Shown: positions 8,784 through 18,462, counted from the first letter of the stretch. The stretch is 32,613 bases of DNA from Lutibacter sp. (GCA_015662775.1 DQTL01000208.1:1-32613); one strand, 5' to 3'. The notes: a model not told the origin generated them from the letters alone. Program-made: numbers and translations.

Positions 8784-9296
8784 CTATTCTCCAAGTTCAT
8801 TAAAACGTTTATGAAGGCGTTTACTATCATTGAATAGATCCTCTTTTACAACAAAAGTATTTGACCATTTGTCATGCCAGCCATTACCTAATGTCCCAAG
8901 AAAAGAAAAAGCATCAAATGGAACAAATCTAACAAGGGTACGAATAGCAATATCTTTGAGTTCAGGTTTATCACCATTTTCATAAACTACTAGTGTTCGG
9001 GTAATTGCTTTTCCGATAGTTTTTGATAAAAGGGATTCCATGACAAAAAAATAAATATACATACTTGTGTATGAGATTAAATAATCCCAACCTTGCCCAA
9101 TGTTTTCTAGGTTTTCCATCCATAAAACTCCCTTTTCAAATCCAATAATAGAAAAAAATAAAACCAATAGAATGCCAATAGTAAAGAAGATCAAATAGAA
9201 AACAATTCTATCAATTATAAAATTGAGAAATCGCTGTTCTTTGCTTGCTAAGATATCGTCCGTAACTTTAAAAGATTCGTGGTTTAGTATATCCAT
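8784..9296 (-). CDS. RDD family membrane protein
   Basis: KEQRFLNFIIDRIVFYLIFF... with TM segments and LVRFVPFDAFSFLG. Confidence 0.85.
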   Translation of the reverse strand: MDILNHESFKVTDDILASKEQRFLNFIIDRIVFYLIFFTIGILLVLFFSIIGFEKGVLWMENLENIGQGWDYLISYTSMYIYFFVMESLLSKTIGKAITRTLVVYENGDKPELKDIAIRTLVRFVPFDAFSFLGTLGNGWHDKWSNTFVVKEDLFNDSKRLHKRFNELGE

Positions 9297-9383
9297 TTAG
9301 GGTAAAATTAAGTGTGTTTTCCAAAGTACTTTTCAAAAGTAAACAATTATGTTAGAGCAGTATAGATTTCTTTTTTATAAATG

Positions 9384-9391
9384 TATATTTG
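9384..9391 (+). promoter_or_regulatory. Candidate Bacteroidetes -7 box (TATATTTG)
   Basis: Exact TAnnTTTG match about 90 bp upstream of the ATG at 9480; -33 element not clear. Confidence 0.35.
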
Positions 9392-9479
9392 TTCAATAAA
9401 AATTTATTAAAATTGTAACAATAACGAAAGTTGTTCGTCTTATTTTACAGTATTAGTTAAAATCATAAAAAACATACAC

Positions 9480-10244
9480 ATGAAAAACATTTTTACAGCG
9501 ATTGCCCTTATCTTTTTTATTGGAACTTTCGCACAAACAACAGCTGATGAAATCTTAGATAATTATTTTGAAAATACGGGAGGAAAAGCAAACTGGGAAA
9601 AACTAGAAGGTTTTAAGATGTCAGGTCTGGCAAGTGGACAAGGTATGGAAATTCCTATTGAAGTTTTACAATTAAAAGATGGAAGGCAATATGTTAAAAT
9701 TAGCATACAAGGTAAAGAATTGATGCAAGGTGTTTACGATGGAGAAGTACTTTGGAATACAAATTTTATGACACAGAAAGCTGAAGCGATGACAACGGAA
9801 CAAGTTGAGAATTTTAAACTAAATCAATTGAAAGATTTTCCAACCCCTTTTTTAAATTATAAAGAAAAAGGTTATAAAGTAGAACTCTTAGGAGAAGAAA
9901 CTATGGAAGGTGCTGAATGTTATAAGATTAAACTGACTCAAAACCCTGTCAAAGTTGATGGTGTAGAAGAAGAAAGTGTTTCTTTTTACTATTTTGATAA
10001 AGAGAATTTTGTACCTATTGTTGCTGAAAATGAAATAAAATCAGGGCCAATGAAAGGAAAGATGATGAAAGCAACAATGAGTGACTACGAAGAGGTAGAA
10101 GGACTTTATTTTCCTATGTCGTTATCTCAAATGGGAGGACCATTTACTATTGAAAAAATTGAAATAAATCCAGAAGTAGATCAAAGTGTTTTTGATATGC
10201 CAAAGGAAGAAGAAACACCTCCGCCAACAGAAGAAAAAAAATAA
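9480..10244 (+). CDS. Secreted outer-membrane lipoprotein-sorting-like protein (LolA-fold type)
   Basis: Signal peptide MKNIFTAIALIFFIGTFAQ followed by DEILDNYFENTGGKANWEKLEGFKMSG, a pattern common in Bacteroidetes LolA-like proteins. Confidence 0.7.
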   Translation: MKNIFTAIALIFFIGTFAQTTADEILDNYFENTGGKANWEKLEGFKMSGLASGQGMEIPIEVLQLKDGRQYVKISIQGKELMQGVYDGEVLWNTNFMTQKAEAMTTEQVENFKLNQLKDFPTPFLNYKEKGYKVELLGEETMEGAECYKIKLTQNPVKVDGVEEESVSFYYFDKENFVPIVAENEIKSGPMKGKMMKATMSDYEEVEGLYFPMSLSQMGGPFTIEKIEINPEVDQSVFDMPKEEETPPPTEEKK

Positions 10245-10253
10245 AATATTTTA

Positions 10254-10283
10254 ACAAAAGCCCTATTCAATAGGGCTTTTGTT
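10254..10283 (+). terminator. Intrinsic terminator-like hairpin
   Basis: ACAAAAGCCCTAT-TCA-ATAGGGCTTTTGT: 13-bp perfect stem, 3-nt loop, just after the stop at 10244. Confidence 0.9.
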
Positions 10284-10317
10284 GTCTTTACTAACAACCA
10301 AATCTATTATTATTATT

Positions 10318-13300
10318 ATGCAACGTATTATACTATTGCTATTGCAATTGCTTTTTCTTATAGTAACTGTAACTTTAAATGCACAAGAACAAGAAATTAA
10401 ATTAACAGGAAAACAATTATTTGGCTCTATTGAAGCTCGCCATATCGGGCCTGCATTAATGAGTGGAAGAATATCTGATTTAGAATTACATCCAACAAAC
10501 CCTCGTATTTTATATGCAGGTACTGCAGGTGGTGGCGTTTGGAAAAGCACTAATGGAGGTACAACATTTAATCCTATTTTTGATGATTATGTGCAGTCAA
10601 TTGGTGTAGTAACGGTTGATCCTAACCAACCAGATAATGTCATTTGGGTAGGTACTGGTGAAACATGGACACGTAATAGCACTTCTGTTGGTGATGGACT
10701 TTTTAAATCGGTTGATGGTGGTCAAAACTGGGATAAAATTGGTTTTGAAAATTCTGATCGTATAGCGGGAATTGAAATAAACCCAAAGAACTCAAATGAA
10801 GTTTATGTAGGTGTTTTAGGTGCACTTTGGGGAGATTCTGATGAAAGAGGTGTGTATAAAACAACAGACGGTGGAAAAACATGGGATGCTATTTTAAAAG
10901 TTGATAACAAAACGGGTTGTTCTGAATTAATTATGGACCCTAATAATCCGAAAATTTTATATGCTGCTTTTTGGGAATTTAGAAGAACGGCGTGGTCGTT
11001 TAATTCAGGAGGCTATCAATCTGCTTTATATAAAACAACCGATGCAGGAAAAACTTGGAATAAAATCCATAATGGATTCCCTTCAGGTAAATTAGGAAGA
11101 TTTGCATTTGCTGTTGCACCTTCAAATTCTAATAGATTATATGCCGTATTAGAAACAGAAAACAAAAAAGATAAGGGTCTGTGGCGTTCTAATGATGCAG
11201 GTCAAAGTTGGGAACATTTAAATAATGATTTTGGACTAGTCGTCAGACCTTTTTATTTTTCTAGAATTGTTGTAGATCCAAATAATCAAGACATAGTAAT
11301 TAAAGGAGGTCTAAATGGCTCAATTTCTCGTGATGGAGGAAAAACTTTTAAATCTATGGGACCTATGCATAGCGATATTCATGATATAGCTTTTGCAATC
11401 AATAACTCTGATATGATTTATGCAGGAACTGATGGAGGTGTTTATCGATCTGTTGATGGTGGAGGTACGATGGAAATAGTAGAAAATATGCCAGTATCTC
11501 AATTTTATCATGTGAGTGTCGATGATGCAAAACCGTACAATGTATATGGCGGCTTACAAGATAATGGTTCTTGGTATGGCCCAAATAGTGCACCAGGTGG
11601 AGTCAAAGCAAGGCATTGGAATTCTGTAGGTTATGGCGATGGTTTTAGAGTCTTAAAACATTTTACAAAGAATATTATCTATACTGAAATGCAAGGGGCT
11701 GAAAACGTTTGGCGATACGATGTAGAGAAAAAAAGAATTAAAACCATACAACCACTTCCTGAAAAGGGTGATCCTAAACTACGTTTTAATTGGAATGCAC
11801 CTATGGAATTGAGTACACACCAACCAGACCGTTTTTATATGGGAAGTCAATTTCTACATAAATCAGAAAACATGGGTGAAACATGGGTGAAAATATCTCC
11901 AGATTTAACCACAAATGATACAACCAAGCAAATGCAAGAAAATTCAGGCGGTTTATCACAAGATAATTCAGGGGCAGAAAATCACTGTACTATTTTTACT
12001 ATAGCAGAATCTACCCTAGATGAAAATGTTATTTGGGTAGGTACCGATGATGGACAAGTACAAGTCACTCAAAACGGTGGGAAAAAATGGAAAAATGTCA
12101 CTAAAAACATTAAAGGATTGCCAAAGAATACATGGTGTTATCACATAGAAGCTAGTGTGTTTGATAAAGGAATTGCTTATGCCGTATTTGATGGTCATAC
12201 AACTAATGATAAAAACACTTATACCTACAAAACAACAGATTTTGGAAAAACTTGGAAATCAATAATCACAGATGACATTCATGGTTTTGCTCGTAGTTTT
12301 CAGGAAGATCTTGTCAATCCAGATTTGTTATTTTTAGGAACTGAGTTTGGTCTATATATTACAATTGATGGTGGGAAACATTGGAATAAATTTGAAAATA
12401 ATATGCCAGCCACTGCAATTCATTACATGACCATGCATAAAAGAACCAACGACTTGGTAATGGGTACACATGGGCGTGGTGTTATAATCATTGATGATGT
12501 TAGCCCATTAAGAGAAATCAATCAAAACGTATTACATAAGAAAGTGCATTTTTTCAAAACAAAACCAACAGTTATGAAAGAAAGCGATGCCTTTGCCAGT
12601 TTCTTTGGTACGGAAACACAGTTTAGAGGAGACAATCCTAGTAGTGCTGCTAAAATTGTATATTATTTAAAGAAAAGGCACACTTTCGGAAAGATGAAAT
12701 TAGAAGTCTATGATAAACAAGATAAAAAAGTTGCTACTTTAAAAGCAGGAAAATCAAAAGGGATTAATATTGTTAATTGGAATTATAGAACCAAACAACC
12801 AAAAGTAGCCAAAGGCAAAACCTTTAGTTTTGGTAGTTTTGCTACGCCAAGAGCAGTAGCAGGTAGTTATAAAGTTGTAATGACAAAAGGGAAAGAAACC
12901 TTTGAGATTCCTCTTGAATTAAAATACGCAGATAACGGAATAACATTATCTGACAGAAAAGAGCAAGAAAGAGTCACAAAAGTTTTATATGACATGACAG
13001 AAGAATTGGCTTATATGGTCTATCAAATTGATGCTGATATTTCTGCAATTGATTCTCAATTAAAAACAGCAACAAACGCTTCTAAATTAACGAAGCTAAA
13101 AAGAAAACTTATAGCTTTAAAAGAAAAATTAGTTGTTACCACAGGAGATAATTATGTAGGGCAATCCGAAAAACAATTAAGAGAGAAATTATCTGATTTA
13201 TATAGTAAAATATCAGGTATTTATGAAAAACCGACAAAAGCAGAAATGTTAAACTTACAACTGTTGCAAGATTTATATAAAGATGCTGAGCAAAACTATC

Positions 13301-13362
13301 AAAAGTTACAAAGTAAAAGAACTGTTGTAAAGTATAAATCTTTTGAAGATTTTATAAAATAG
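10318..13362 (+). CDS. Secreted VPS10/sortilin-like, BNR-repeat beta-propeller protein
   Basis: Repeated Y/SxDGGxTW-type motifs (TTDGGKTWDAI, TTDAGKTWNKI, SNDAGQSWEHL, TTDFGKTWKSI). The ATG at 10318 starts a clean signal peptide; the track start at 10279 is TTG. Confidence 0.88.
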   Translation: MQRIILLLLQLLFLIVTVTLNAQEQEIKLTGKQLFGSIEARHIGPALMSGRISDLELHPTNPRILYAGTAGGGVWKSTNGGTTFNPIFDDYVQSIGVVTVDPNQPDNVIWVGTGETWTRNSTSVGDGLFKSVDGGQNWDKIGFENSDRIAGIEINPKNSNEVYVGVLGALWGDSDERGVYKTTDGGKTWDAILKVDNKTGCSELIMDPNNPKILYAAFWEFRRTAWSFNSGGYQSALYKTTDAGKTWNKIHNGFPSGKLGRFAFAVAPSNSNRLYAVLETENKKDKGLWRSNDAGQSWEHLNNDFGLVVRPFYFSRIVVDPNNQDIVIKGGLNGSISRDGGKTFKSMGPMHSDIHDIAFAINNSDMIYAGTDGGVYRSVDGGGTMEIVENMPVSQFYHVSVDDAKPYNVYGGLQDNGSWYGPNSAPGGVKARHWNSVGYGDGFRVLKHFTKNIIYTEMQGAENVWRYDVEKKRIKTIQPLPEKGDPKLRFNWNAPMELSTHQPDRFYMGSQFLHKSENMGETWVKISPDLTTNDTTKQMQENSGGLSQDNSGAENHCTIFTIAESTLDENVIWVGTDDGQVQVTQNGGKKWKNVTKNIKGLPKNTWCYHIEASVFDKGIAYAVFDGHTTNDKNTYTYKTTDFGKTWKSIITDDIHGFARSFQEDLVNPDLLFLGTEFGLYITIDGGKHWNKFENNMPATAIHYMTMHKRTNDLVMGTHGRGVIIIDDVSPLREINQNVLHKKVHFFKTKPTVMKESDAFASFFGTETQFRGDNPSSAAKIVYYLKKRHTFGKMKLEVYDKQDKKVATLKAGKSKGINIVNWNYRTKQPKVAKGKTFSFGSFATPRAVAGSYKVVMTKGKETFEIPLELKYADNGITLSDRKEQERVTKVLYDMTEELAYMVYQIDADISAIDSQLKTATNASKLTKLKRKLIALKEKLVVTTGDNYVGQSEKQLREKLSDLYSKISGIYEKPTKAEMLNLQLLQDLYKDAEQNYQKLQSKRTVVKYKSFEDFIK

Positions 13363-13409
13363 TAAATGGTATTTGTCAGCTACTAAATAAGAGATTATAG
13401 CATTTATTC

Positions 13410-13443
13410 AAAGCTCAAAACAGGAATCTCTGTTTTGAGCTTT
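13410..13443 (+). terminator. Intrinsic terminator-like hairpin after the VPS10-like gene
   Basis: AAAGCTCAAAACAG-GAATCT-CTGTTTTGAGCTTT followed by a T-rich run. Confidence 0.88.
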
Positions 13444-13472
13444 AATTTTTTATAAGTGTATAGTCTTTTTCT

Positions 13473-13500
13473 TGGAACAGTCTCAAAAGTTGTAGAATTT
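13473..13500 (+). repeat. Putative IS terminal repeat remnant (TGGAACAGTCTCAAAAGTTGTAGAATTT)
   Basis: 26/28 identical to the minus-strand sequence at 525..552. Confidence 0.65.
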
Positions 13501-13511
13501 AGAAAAAGCAT

Positions 13512-13749
13512 ACTATTTGTTTTCTAAATTTGACTTTGTCAATTTTTTTACCTTACTTTGTTTACCAAACGGACGATACACAGATGTGGATACTGTTTTG
13601 TTTTCTTTGACTTGTTTTTTTACTTTTACTCCTGAGGCATCATAGGTATAGGTAATATAGTCATTTCCACTACCAAAAGTGATTTTTAATGGTAAATTGA
13701 GATGATTGTATTGTATATCAGTTATATTTTTTTGTGGTCTTGTATCATG
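13512..13749 (-). pseudogene. RHS/YD-repeat protein fragment
   Basis: Reverse translation HDTRPQKNITDIQYNHLNLPLKITFGSGNDYITYTYDASGVKVKKQVKENKTVSTSVYRPFGKQSKVKKLTKSNLENK* has YNHLNLP...Y.YDA.G.K..K RHS-type motifs. No start and no full gene upstream. Confidence 0.8.
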
Positions 13750-13799
13750 TTACTAAAGTCGTAAAAGACGGTTATAATAAGGAAAGTGGCTATTTGAAA

Positions 13800-13838
13800 C
13801 TGTCATTGCGATCCCGATAATTATCTGGAGAAACAATC
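13800..13838 (+). repeat. REP-like element, degraded copy of the 5302-5341 repeat in opposite orientation
   Basis: CTGTCATTGCGATCCCGATAATTATCTGGAGAAACAATC differs at about 4 positions from the reverse complement of 5302..5341. Confidence 0.8.
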
Positions 13839-13877
13839 TGCCAAAAGTTAAGACATTCTTTCTTTACTTTTAACCTT

Positions 13878-14525
13878 CTACTTAATACTATGTTTAATAG
13901 ATTCTTTCCTTTCTTTTTCTAAATGATCTGTAAATAAAATACCATCTAAATGATCTATTTCATGCTGAAAGATAACGGCTGTAAAAGCTTCTATCATTTC
14001 ACATTTGTGTTCTCCTTTATTATTATCATATTCTAAAAAAACGGCATAGGCTCTGTTGTGCATCATTTCTCTGGTGTTGGGTATTGACAAACAACCTTCC
14101 ATGACATCTTGTTTCATCTCAGAATACTTTTTAATTTCAGGATTAAAATAGACTTCAAAAGGTTCGTTCTCTTTATCAAAACGTTGAATCCAGATAATTT
14201 TTTTGAGAATCCCCACTTGCGGAGCGGCGATACCAACACCTTTTGTAGCCGAATCTCTAACCGTATGATACAACCTACTTGTAAAATAATCAAGTACTTT
14301 ATTACTCCTTCCAACTTTAAAAGGTTGACTTTTGGAACGCAGTATTACCGAATCTTTAGGGTTGGTAATTAATAAAACCCGCATAGGTTCATCTATTTTT
14401 CCTGAAAGAATTAGTTGTGTCTCTTGTTTGGAAAATATATTGGATTTCTTAATTCCCTTTTTAGCAGTTCCACAACTAGTCAAAAAAATTACAATTATTA
14501 CTAAACTAAAAATACGACTTATCAT
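13878..14525 (-). CDS. Peptide deformylase-family protein with lipoprotein signal peptide
   Basis: GVGIAAPQVG, EGCLSIP and HEIDHLDG PDF motifs; N-terminus MISRIFSLVIIVIFLTSC with lipobox LTSC. Confidence 0.9.
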   Translation of the reverse strand: MISRIFSLVIIVIFLTSCGTAKKGIKKSNIFSKQETQLILSGKIDEPMRVLLITNPKDSVILRSKSQPFKVGRSNKVLDYFTSRLYHTVRDSATKGVGIAAPQVGILKKIIWIQRFDKENEPFEVYFNPEIKKYSEMKQDVMEGCLSIPNTREMMHNRAYAVFLEYDNNKGEHKCEMIEAFTAVIFQHEIDHLDGILFTDHLEKERKESIKHSIK

Positions 14526-14541
14526 AAAACAGGTTTACTAA

Positions 14542-14880
14542 TTAAATTCCAACATTTCGCACTCTTTGTACAGAATCTTGTTTGCTCAAAGTTAGCCTAA
14601 CAATACTATCCTTTACTGCTTTTAAATCGTGAGGAACACTACCATCTAACGCCACTAAATCTCCTTTTACTAAGTTGAACAACTCGTCATTGACACCAAA
14701 ATCAATAGCTCCTGCTACGATTTCAACGCTTATTGGATACGGCGTTTGATGCTTTTGCATGGTTTGCCCTTCTTTAAAGAGGATGCGTATTTCTTTGGTA
14801 GTTTCTGTTTCAAATAAAACAGAAATAGCTACTTTATCATCTTTATAATTTAAGTCTTGTAATAGGTTTGTATGTTTCAT
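14542..14880 (-). CDS. Small cupin-like protein
   Basis: Single-domain cupin pattern with HQTPYPISVEIVAGAIDFGV...GDLVALDGSVPHDLKA. Start chosen at MKHTNLLQ rather than the track start at 14904. Confidence 0.75.
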   Translation of the reverse strand: MKHTNLLQDLNYKDDKVAISVLFETETTKEIRILFKEGQTMQKHQTPYPISVEIVAGAIDFGVNDELFNLVKGDLVALDGSVPHDLKAVKDSIVRLTLSKQDSVQRVRNVGI

Positions 14881-14926
14881 CTTTGCTATATTATTGATAT
14901 ACAAAAGTAAGGAATTTAAATAACTA

Positions 14927-14962
14927 AAAACCCTGTCAGCATTTTAACGCTGACAGGGTTTT
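14927..14962 (-). terminator. Intrinsic terminator-like hairpin after dnaK
   Basis: AAAACCCTGTCAGC-loop-GCTGACAGGGTTTT: 14-bp stem, downstream of the dnaK stop on the minus strand. Confidence 0.85.
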
Positions 14963-14997
14963 GTATTAATAATTAGTCTATCGTAACTTGCGAGCGA

Positions 14998-16908
14998 CTA
15001 GTCTTCTTTCACTTCTTCAAAATCTACATCCTCGACATTATCACCTTCATTTGATTTAGCTTCGCCTTGTTGTTGTGGTTCTTGACCTGCACCAGCTTGT
15101 TGTTCTTGAGCTGCTTTTTGCATTTCAGGAGCTGCTGCTTCCCATGCTTTATTCATGGTTTCCATCGCTGCATCAATACCTGCTAAATCTTTAGCTTCAT
15201 GTGCTTTTTTCAAAGTTCCTAAAGCTTCTTCAATAGGTTTTTTCACTCCATCAGATAATTTATCAGCATTGTCTTTGAGTTGTTTTTCCGTTTGAAAAAT
15301 CATACTATCAGCAGCATTTACTTTATCTGCTGTTTCTTTAGCTTGTTTATCTGCTTCGGCATTGGCTTCTGCATCTTTTTTCATTTGCTCAATTTCTTTA
15401 TCTGACAAACCAGAAGAAGCTTCAATACGAATTTCTTGTTGTTTATTAGTTTGTTTATCTAAAGCTGTTACATGAATCAATCCATTGGCGTCAATGTCAA
15501 AAGTTACTTCAATTTGTGGAGTTCCTCTTCCTGCTGGTGGAATTCCATCTAAATGGAATCTACCAATAGTTTTGTTGTCTTTTGACATGGTACGTTCACC
15601 TTGCAACACATGTATTTCTACTGAGGGTTGGTTATCAACTGCCGTAGAGAATACTTGTGATTTTTTAGTAGGAATAGTGGTATTGGCATCAATTAATTTG
15701 GTAAATACATTACCCATAGTTTCAATACCTAAAGATAAAGGTGTTACATCTAAAAGTAAAACATCTTTAACATCTCCAGTTAAGACAGCACCTTGAATAG
15801 CTGCACCAATTGCTACAACTTCATCTGGGTTTACTCCTTTATTAGGTTTTTTACCAAAGAATTTTTCTACTAATTCTTGTACTTTAGGCATACGTGTTGA
15901 ACCACCTACTAGAATTACTTCGTCGATATCGCCTGTTGATAAGCCTGCATCTTTCAATGCTGCTTTAACGGGCTCCATTGAACGTTTGAATAAAGTATCT
16001 GCTAGATTTTCGAATTGAGCACGAGATAATTTACGTACTAAATGCTTAGGCACACCATCAATTGCAGTTATATAAGGTAGATTGATTTCCGTTGCTGTAC
16101 TAGCTGATAATTCTATCTTTGCTTTTTCAGCTGCTTCTTTTAAACGTTGTAAAGCCATTGGGTCTTTACGTAAGTCAACATTTTCTTCTTTTTTAAATTC
16201 ATCTGCTAACCAGTCGATTAAAACTTGGTCAAAATCATCACCACCTAAATGTGTGTCTCCATTTGTTGATAATACTTCAAAGACACCATCTCCTAATTCT
16301 AAGATAGAAATATCGAAAGTTCCTCCACCTAAATCATAAACAGCAATTACTTGATCTTGATCTTTTTTATCTAATCCATAAGCCAAAGCTGCTGCAGTTG
16401 GCTCGTTAATGATACGTGCTACTTTTAAACCAGCAATCTCACCTGCTTCTTTAGTTGCTTGACGCTGCGAATCATTAAAATAAGCTGGCACAGTAATTAC
16501 TGCTTCAGAAACGGTAGTTCCTAAATAATCTTCAGCTGTTTTTTTCATTTTCTGCAAGACCATTGCAGATATTTCTTGTGGTGAATAAAGACGACCGTCA
16601 ATATCTACACGTGGTGTGTCATTATCTCCTTTTACTACTTTAAAAGGCACACGTTCTGCTTCCATTTTAGATTCAGAATATTTATTACCCATAAATCTTT
16701 TAACAGAAGATATGGTTTTTGTCGGGTTGGTTACTGCCTGACGTTTCGCTGAATCTCCTACTTTTCTTTCGCCACCTTCTACAAAGGCAACAACAGAGGG
16801 CGTTGTTCTTTTTCCTTCTGAATTAGGAATTACTACTGGCTCATTTCCTTCCATTACTGAAACACAAGAGTTGGTGGTTCCTAAATCGATTCCAATTATT
16901 TTACTCAT
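14998..16908 (-). CDS. dnaK: Chaperone DnaK (Hsp70)
   Basis: [21 protein letters not shown], full-length 636 aa, [11 protein letters not shown]-terminus. Confidence 0.99.
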   Translation of the reverse strand: MSKIIGIDLGTTNSCVSVMEGNEPVVIPNSEGKRTTPSVVAFVEGGERKVGDSAKRQAVTNPTKTISSVKRFMGNKYSESKMEAERVPFKVVKGDNDTPRVDIDGRLYSPQEISAMVLQKMKKTAEDYLGTTVSEAVITVPAYFNDSQRQATKEAGEIAGLKVARIINEPTAAALAYGLDKKDQDQVIAVYDLGGGTFDISILELGDGVFEVLSTNGDTHLGGDDFDQVLIDWLADEFKKEENVDLRKDPMALQRLKEAAEKAKIELSASTATEINLPYITAIDGVPKHLVRKLSRAQFENLADTLFKRSMEPVKAALKDAGLSTGDIDEVILVGGSTRMPKVQELVEKFFGKKPNKGVNPDEVVAIGAAIQGAVLTGDVKDVLLLDVTPLSLGIETMGNVFTKLIDANTTIPTKKSQVFSTAVDNQPSVEIHVLQGERTMSKDNKTIGRFHLDGIPPAGRGTPQIEVTFDIDANGLIHVTALDKQTNKQQEIRIEASSGLSDKEIEQMKKDAEANAEADKQAKETADKVNAADSMIFQTEKQLKDNADKLSDGVKKPIEEALGTLKKAHEAKDLAGIDAAMETMNKAWEAAAPEMQKAAQEQQAGAGQEPQQQGEAKSNEGDNVEDVDFEEVKED

Positions 16909-16954
16909 TATGTAGTTGTTTTAAGTTGTTTGCATAATTATTTACATTTTCTCT

Positions 16955-16998
16955 AATGTCAATGATTATGCCATGACATTTTTGGTGACATTGTGGCA
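16955..16998 (-). promoter_or_regulatory. Candidate operator upstream of dnaK with TGACATT/AATGTCA and TGCCA/TGGCA repeats
   Basis: AATGTCA 16955-16961, TGACATT 16974-16980 and 16986-16992, TGCCA 16969-16973 and TGGCA 16994-16998; 46-90 bp upstream of the dnaK start. Confidence 0.45.
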
Positions 16999-17189
16999 GT
17001 ATACTAGTTGTAAAGTTAAAAGTGTAAAGTATAAAGTTAAAAGTGGGTTAAGGGCACCTCTAAGAACCTTGCACACTTTCTACTTTCAATAAACACTTTA
17101 GCATCATCACTCAATAGGTGTGACTTTACAAACTTTTAACTTTATGTACTTTTAACTTATAAACTCTCAGCTTTTAACTAAATTATTCT

Positions 17190-17197
17190 TATATTTG
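17190..17197 (+). promoter_or_regulatory. Candidate Bacteroidetes -7 box (TATATTTG)
   Basis: Exact TAnnTTTG match 40 bp before the DUF2853 ATG; no clear -33 element. Confidence 0.4.
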
Positions 17198-17237
17198 AAA
17201 CGTTTAAAAATAATATTAACTCAAAAAACAAAAACTC

Positions 17238-17573
17238 ATGAGTAAATTTGATGAAAAAATGGAATTATACACTAGCGAATTTAAAAAACTAAATATTAGT
17301 TTTGATGCTGGTTTATTCGAAAAAGTAACTAAAGGTTTAGGTCCATCTATCTACAAAACAGATGCTGAAAAAGTATCTTGTTCACAAGCTAGTGAAATGG
17401 AAACTGTTAAGAAAAATTTCTTACTAAAAAAATTAGGATGTAAAGACAGCCCTAAATTAGATGATGCCATAAAAGCTGTTTGTGAAAAAATGGGTACGTC
17501 TAATCGTAACAAATACAGAGCCATGTTCTATTACCTATTGACAAAAGAAATGGGTAAAGAATCTGTTTACTAA
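17238..17573 (+). CDS. DUF2853 family protein
   Basis: MSKFDEKMELYTSEFKKLNISFDAGLFEKVTKGLGPSIYKTDAEKVSC matches the remembered DUF2853 pattern. Confidence 0.85.
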   Translation: MSKFDEKMELYTSEFKKLNISFDAGLFEKVTKGLGPSIYKTDAEKVSCSQASEMETVKKNFLLKKLGCKDSPKLDDAIKAVCEKMGTSNRNKYRAMFYYLLTKEMGKESVY

Positions 17574-17600
17574 GATATCTAACCAAGTTTTATTACAGTG

Positions 17601-17635
17601 AAAAGCCGTTGACTTATTAGTTAACGGTTTTTTTT
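17601..17635 (+). terminator. Intrinsic terminator-like hairpin
   Basis: GCCGTTGAC-loop-GTTAACGGT with flanking A and T runs, after the DUF2853 stop. Confidence 0.75.
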
Positions 17636-18383
17636 ATCGTGTAAATACCCATTGAGTTTTCGTAGATAGTTTTTCATCATAACCATAACTATCTCGTGCA
17701 AAAGTTTTTAATTTTTCAGCATCTTTAATTTGATTATCAATTGCAAACCTAGTCATCATTCCTCTGGCTTTTTTTGCATAAAAGCTAATAACCTTGTATT
17801 GCCCATTTTTAAAGTCTTTAAAAATTGGGGTGATGATTTTAGCTTTTAAAAGATTTGGTTTAATTACCTTAAAATACTCGTTACTAGCTAAATTGATAAT
17901 AGGTTCATCTTCTACTAGTTCGTTATTTAAAGCATCAGTAACTTGAGCATCCCAAAAATTGTAAAGATTTTTATGTGTCTCTATTACTAGTTTAGTTCCC
18001 ATTTCTAATCTATAGGGTTTTATTAAATCAAGTGGTTTTAAAATACCGTATTGACCTGATAAAATACGAAGTGTATTTTGTAAGTAGTCAATATTTATTT
18101 CTGAAATAGTGTAAGCATCCAACCCCACATAAGCTGCTCCTTTAAAAGCATAAACGGCTTGTCTAAACACTTTGGTCTTTGCCCAATCTTGATTGCGTTG
18201 CCAGTTTAAGTCTGCTAGTTTATCTGAAATTTTCATTAAACTCACTAGTTGTTTGGGTGTTTTGTTTTGAAGCACTTTATTCAACTTATCTGCTTTTGCA
18301 ACAAATAGGGGTTTACTTGTTTTAGAAATAGTAAGCTTAGTCTCGTAATCTAAGGTTTTGGCTGGTGATAGTAGGATTTTCAT
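17634..18383 (-). CDS. yaaA: Peroxide stress protein YaaA (UPF0246)
   Basis: MKILLSPAKTLDYET..., LSGQYGILKPLDLIKPYRLEMGTKL, KKARGMMTRF. Start corrected to MKILLSP. Confidence 0.93.
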   Translation of the reverse strand: MKILLSPAKTLDYETKLTISKTSKPLFVAKADKLNKVLQNKTPKQLVSLMKISDKLADLNWQRNQDWAKTKVFRQAVYAFKGAAYVGLDAYTISEINIDYLQNTLRILSGQYGILKPLDLIKPYRLEMGTKLVIETHKNLYNFWDAQVTDALNNELVEDEPIINLASNEYFKVIKPNLLKAKIITPIFKDFKNGQYKVISFYAKKARGMMTRFAIDNQIKDAEKLKTFARDSYGYDEKLSTKTQWVFTR

Positions 18384-18405
18384 ATTGTCTTTCTGTATGA
18401 TTTCA

Positions 18406-18443
18406 CGCAAAGTACGCAAAGCTTTTCGCAAAGAAACGCAAAG
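18406..18443. repeat. Four copies of CGCAAAG
   Basis: CGCAAAG at 18406-18412, 18415-18421, 18427-18433 and 18437-18443. Confidence 0.9.
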
Positions 18444-18462
18444 TTATTATTCTCTCAATTTA

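Noticed and set aside
10279-10317. N-terminal extension of the VPS10-like ORF (TTG start)
   Set aside because: It overlaps the terminator hairpin; the ATG at 10318 begins a normal signal peptide.
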